A DNA stretch of 64,000 nucleotides from Robbsia betulipollinis. Lineage in GTDB: Bacteria; Pseudomonadota; Gammaproteobacteria; Burkholderiales; Burkholderiaceae. The DNA lies in assembly GCF_026624755.1 (NCBI RefSeq), contig NZ_JAPMXC010000002.1:186001-250000 (forward strand), in the 5' to 3' direction. Position 1 is the stretch's first letter, and every line of letters starts with the position of its first letter. The translations under genes were made by a program, and so were the position numbers. Below, piece by piece: positions 62,320-64,000 of this stretch. The notes below the pieces were generated by a model. It was not told the origin of the DNA. It searched no databases and saw nothing but the letters and a program-made list of their open reading frames with translations.

Positions 62320-62943
62320 CTACGCGTGCGTCACGATGACTTCGAGATCGCGGCGGATCGCGTCGATACCGCGGCTCGCGTCGATCACCCTGAAGCGCTC
62401 GGGCGATTGCGCGGCGCGACGCAGGTATTCGCCCCGGGTGCGCTCGAAGAACGCCACGGACTCGCGCTCGAAGCGGTCGGGCGCGCGCGCGGCCTGACGG
62501 CGCGCCAGCGCGGTATCCACGGGCACGTCGAACAGAATCGTCAGATCCGGGGTGAAGCTCCCCTGCACCCAGCGTTCGAGCGCCTCGAGCTTGTCCAGGG
62601 CCAGCCCCCGGCCGCCTCCCTGATAGGCGAAACTCGCATCGGTAAAGCGATCGCACAGCACCCAGTCGCCGCGTTCCAGCGCCGGCCGGATCACCGCGGC
62701 GAGATGTTCGCGCCGCGCGGCGAACATCAGCAGCGCCTCGGTCTCCAGATGCATCGGCTGGTGCAGCAGCACATCCCGCAGCGTCTCGCCCAGCGGCGTG
62801 CCGCCCGGCTCCCGCGTCAGCACCACCTGACGGTTCTCGGCGTGCAGGCGCGCCTCGAGGCGCGCGCGGAACCCGTCGAGATGCGTGGTCTTGCCCGCGC
62901 CGTCGATGCCTTCGAACGTGATGAATTTTCCCTGCGCACGCAT
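62320..62943 (-). CDS. tmk: Thymidylate kinase
   Basis: Phosphorylates dTMP to dTDP. The 207-residue product has the P-loop [16 protein letters not shown], the DR motif in [15 protein letters not shown] and the lid-type Arg-rich segment. The ATG at 62943 overlaps the mltG stop by one base (TAATG). Length and motifs are normal. Confidence 0.96.
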   Translation of the reverse strand: MRAQGKFITFEGIDGAGKTTHLDGFRARLEARLHAENRQVVLTREPGGTPLGETLRDVLLHQPMHLETEALLMFAARREHLAAVIRPALERGDWVLCDRFTDASFAYQGGGRGLALDKLEALERWVQGSFTPDLTILFDVPVDTALARRQAARAPDRFERESVAFFERTRGEYLRRAAQSPERFRVIDASRGIDAIRRDLEVIVTHA

Positions 62944-63974
62944 TACTTTCCCCTCTGGTATCTATCGACTGCGCGATTATGGTCGGTCAGCGTGCTGGAG
63001 AACTCGCTGCTGCCGTCTCCCCGGGCCACGAAGTACAGCGACGGCGACGCCGCCGGATGCGTCGCGGCCTCCAGCGCGGCGGCCCCCGGCAAGGCGATCG
63101 GCGTCGGCGGCAGGCCGTTGTGAAGATAGGTATTGTACGGCGTGTCGGTCGTCAGATCCTTCTTGCGCAGCCGCCCCGAGAACGTCGTACCCAGGCCATA
63201 GACCACGCTCGGGTCGGTCTGCAGGGGCATGCCGATCCGCAGACGGTTCACGAAGACCGCCGCCACCCGGGCGCGTTCGGCGGACTTGCCGGTTTCCTTT
63301 TCCACCAGGGACGCGAGAATCAGCACGTCGTACGGTTGCGCGAGCGCCGCAGGCAACGTGGGCGAGCGCGCCTGCCAGAATTCGGCGAGCCGCTGCTGCG
63401 CGGCGCGATACGCCCGGCGATAGATGTCGAGATCGCTGGTCGCGCCGGGAAACAGGTAGGTGTCGGGGAAGAATCGCCCTTCGGGCAGCAGACCGGGGGC
63501 ACCGATCGCCGTCATCAGCTGCGCGTCGCTCATGGCCGCCGTATCGTGCTTCAGATGGCCGTTCTGGCCGATCTCGGCACGCATGCGGGCAAAGTCCCAG
63601 CCCTCGATGATGGTCACGACGTACTGGTTGACGTCCCCGCGCGCCACCTTCAACAACAGCTCATACGGCGTGATGCCGGTTTCGAACGCATAGTTTCCGG
63701 ATTTCAACGCGGTCGACAGTCGCGCGAAACGCGTCAATACCTCGAACAGAAGCCGGTTGACCGGCACCCCGGCCTGGTTCAGCTGCAGGGCGACCGCGCG
63801 CAGCGAACTGCGCGGACGGATCGTCACGTCCAGTTCCTTTTGCGCCAGCGGCATCGGCCGGTTGGCCCAGACGTACAGGATGCCCCCGCCAGCAGCCCCC
63901 AGCACCAGGACGAGCACCACCAGCACCACGACGACCCGCCGCGCGCGGCTGAACAGATGTGTAAAAACGGACAT
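62943..63974 (-). CDS. mltG: Endolytic peptidoglycan transglycosylase MltG
   Basis: Cuts nascent glycan strands in the periplasm and sets their length. The 343-residue product has one N-terminal membrane helix ([20 protein letters not shown]) and the YceG domain with the catalytic Glu in [19 protein letters not shown], followed by [11 protein letters not shown]. The ATG at 63974 has a GGAAG site upstream. It is the first gene of the mltG-tmk-holB series and is complete within the window. Confidence 0.95.
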   Translation of the reverse strand: MSVFTHLFSRARRVVVVLVVLVLVLGAAGGGILYVWANRPMPLAQKELDVTIRPRSSLRAVALQLNQAGVPVNRLLFEVLTRFARLSTALKSGNYAFETGITPYELLLKVARGDVNQYVVTIIEGWDFARMRAEIGQNGHLKHDTAAMSDAQLMTAIGAPGLLPEGRFFPDTYLFPGATSDLDIYRRAYRAAQQRLAEFWQARSPTLPAALAQPYDVLILASLVEKETGKSAERARVAAVFVNRLRIGMPLQTDPSVVYGLGTTFSGRLRKKDLTTDTPYNTYLHNGLPPTPIALPGAAALEAATHPAASPSLYFVARGDGSSEFSSTLTDHNRAVDRYQRGK

Positions 63975-64000
63975 GCGCTTCCAGCAAGCTTGCTACGTTG

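Overview
The window is a GC-rich, densely packed chromosomal segment from a betaproteobacterium, most likely a member of Burkholderiaceae. The evidence is gene order and protein sequence. The run ndk-rlmN-(pilW-like)-rodZ-ispG-hisS-yfgM-bamB-der-hfq-hflX-hflK-hflC-hisZ-purA-phosphoribosyltransferase, the surE-pcm-nlpD-rpoS block, dnaX-ebfC-recR with the SRP RNA upstream, mltG-tmk-holB-tatD and the divergent rluD/bamD pair are all typical of that group, and the first gene is almost identical in motifs to the Cupriavidus/Burkholderia acetoacetyl-CoA reductase PhaB. I cannot fix the genus from this sequence alone.

Layout. 1-3.1 kb: phaB (cut by the window start), pgeF and rluD on the minus strand, then divergent bamD. 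4-8.7 kb, minus: a CodA-like deaminase, a DinG/YoaA-type Fe-S helicase and a secreted Ala/Gln-rich coiled-coil protein overlapping it. 8.9-11.3 kb: tex. 11.3-14.3 kb, minus: an alcohol dehydrogenase-family oxidoreductase and the potassium transporter kup. 14.4-31.9 kb, minus: the purine/histidine/translation/isoprenoid/outer-membrane-assembly cluster listed above. 32-32.9 kb: a Bax-inhibitor-1 family membrane protein ending in a strong bidirectional terminator. 32.9-42.9 kb, minus: rlmD, an exonuclease, rpoS-nlpD-pcm-surE, recR, ebfC and dnaX, then the 4.5S SRP RNA at 43.2 kb. 43.3-47.5 kb: an orphan LuxR-type response regulator, a divergent exported alpha/beta hydrolase, ribA and a purine permease. 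47.7-53.1 kb, minus: a tripartite drug-efflux operon (EmrA-EmrB-NodT-type outer membrane factor) whose TetR regulator is the last, translationally coupled gene. 53.5-54.4 kb: a DUF2795 protein and a SYLF-domain lipoprotein. 54.6-58.8 kb, minus: a GT4 glycosyltransferase, trehalose-6-phosphate synthase and a MscS-type channel. 58.9-64 kb, minus: ankyrin protein, tatD, an acetyltransferase, holB, tmk and mltG.

How it fits together. Most genes are core cell machinery. The accessory or lineage-specific material is the efflux operon, the DUF2795/SYLF pair, the osmotic-stress trio and the orphan regulator with its hydrolase neighbour. A recurrent theme is low-complexity DNA inside otherwise conserved genes: an Asp-rich tail on RluD, a long acidic N-terminus on RpoS, Pro/Thr/Ala linkers in DnaX, a 15-bp minisatellite in the outer membrane factor, and a His- and charge-rich N-terminus on EmrA. 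I did not find a clearly new multi-gene system. The most testable leads are two perfect palindromes upstream of the efflux operon, the shortened PilW-like gene, the Asp-to-Cys change in the CodA-like enzyme, and phaB lying directly beside pgeF without phaC and phaA between them.
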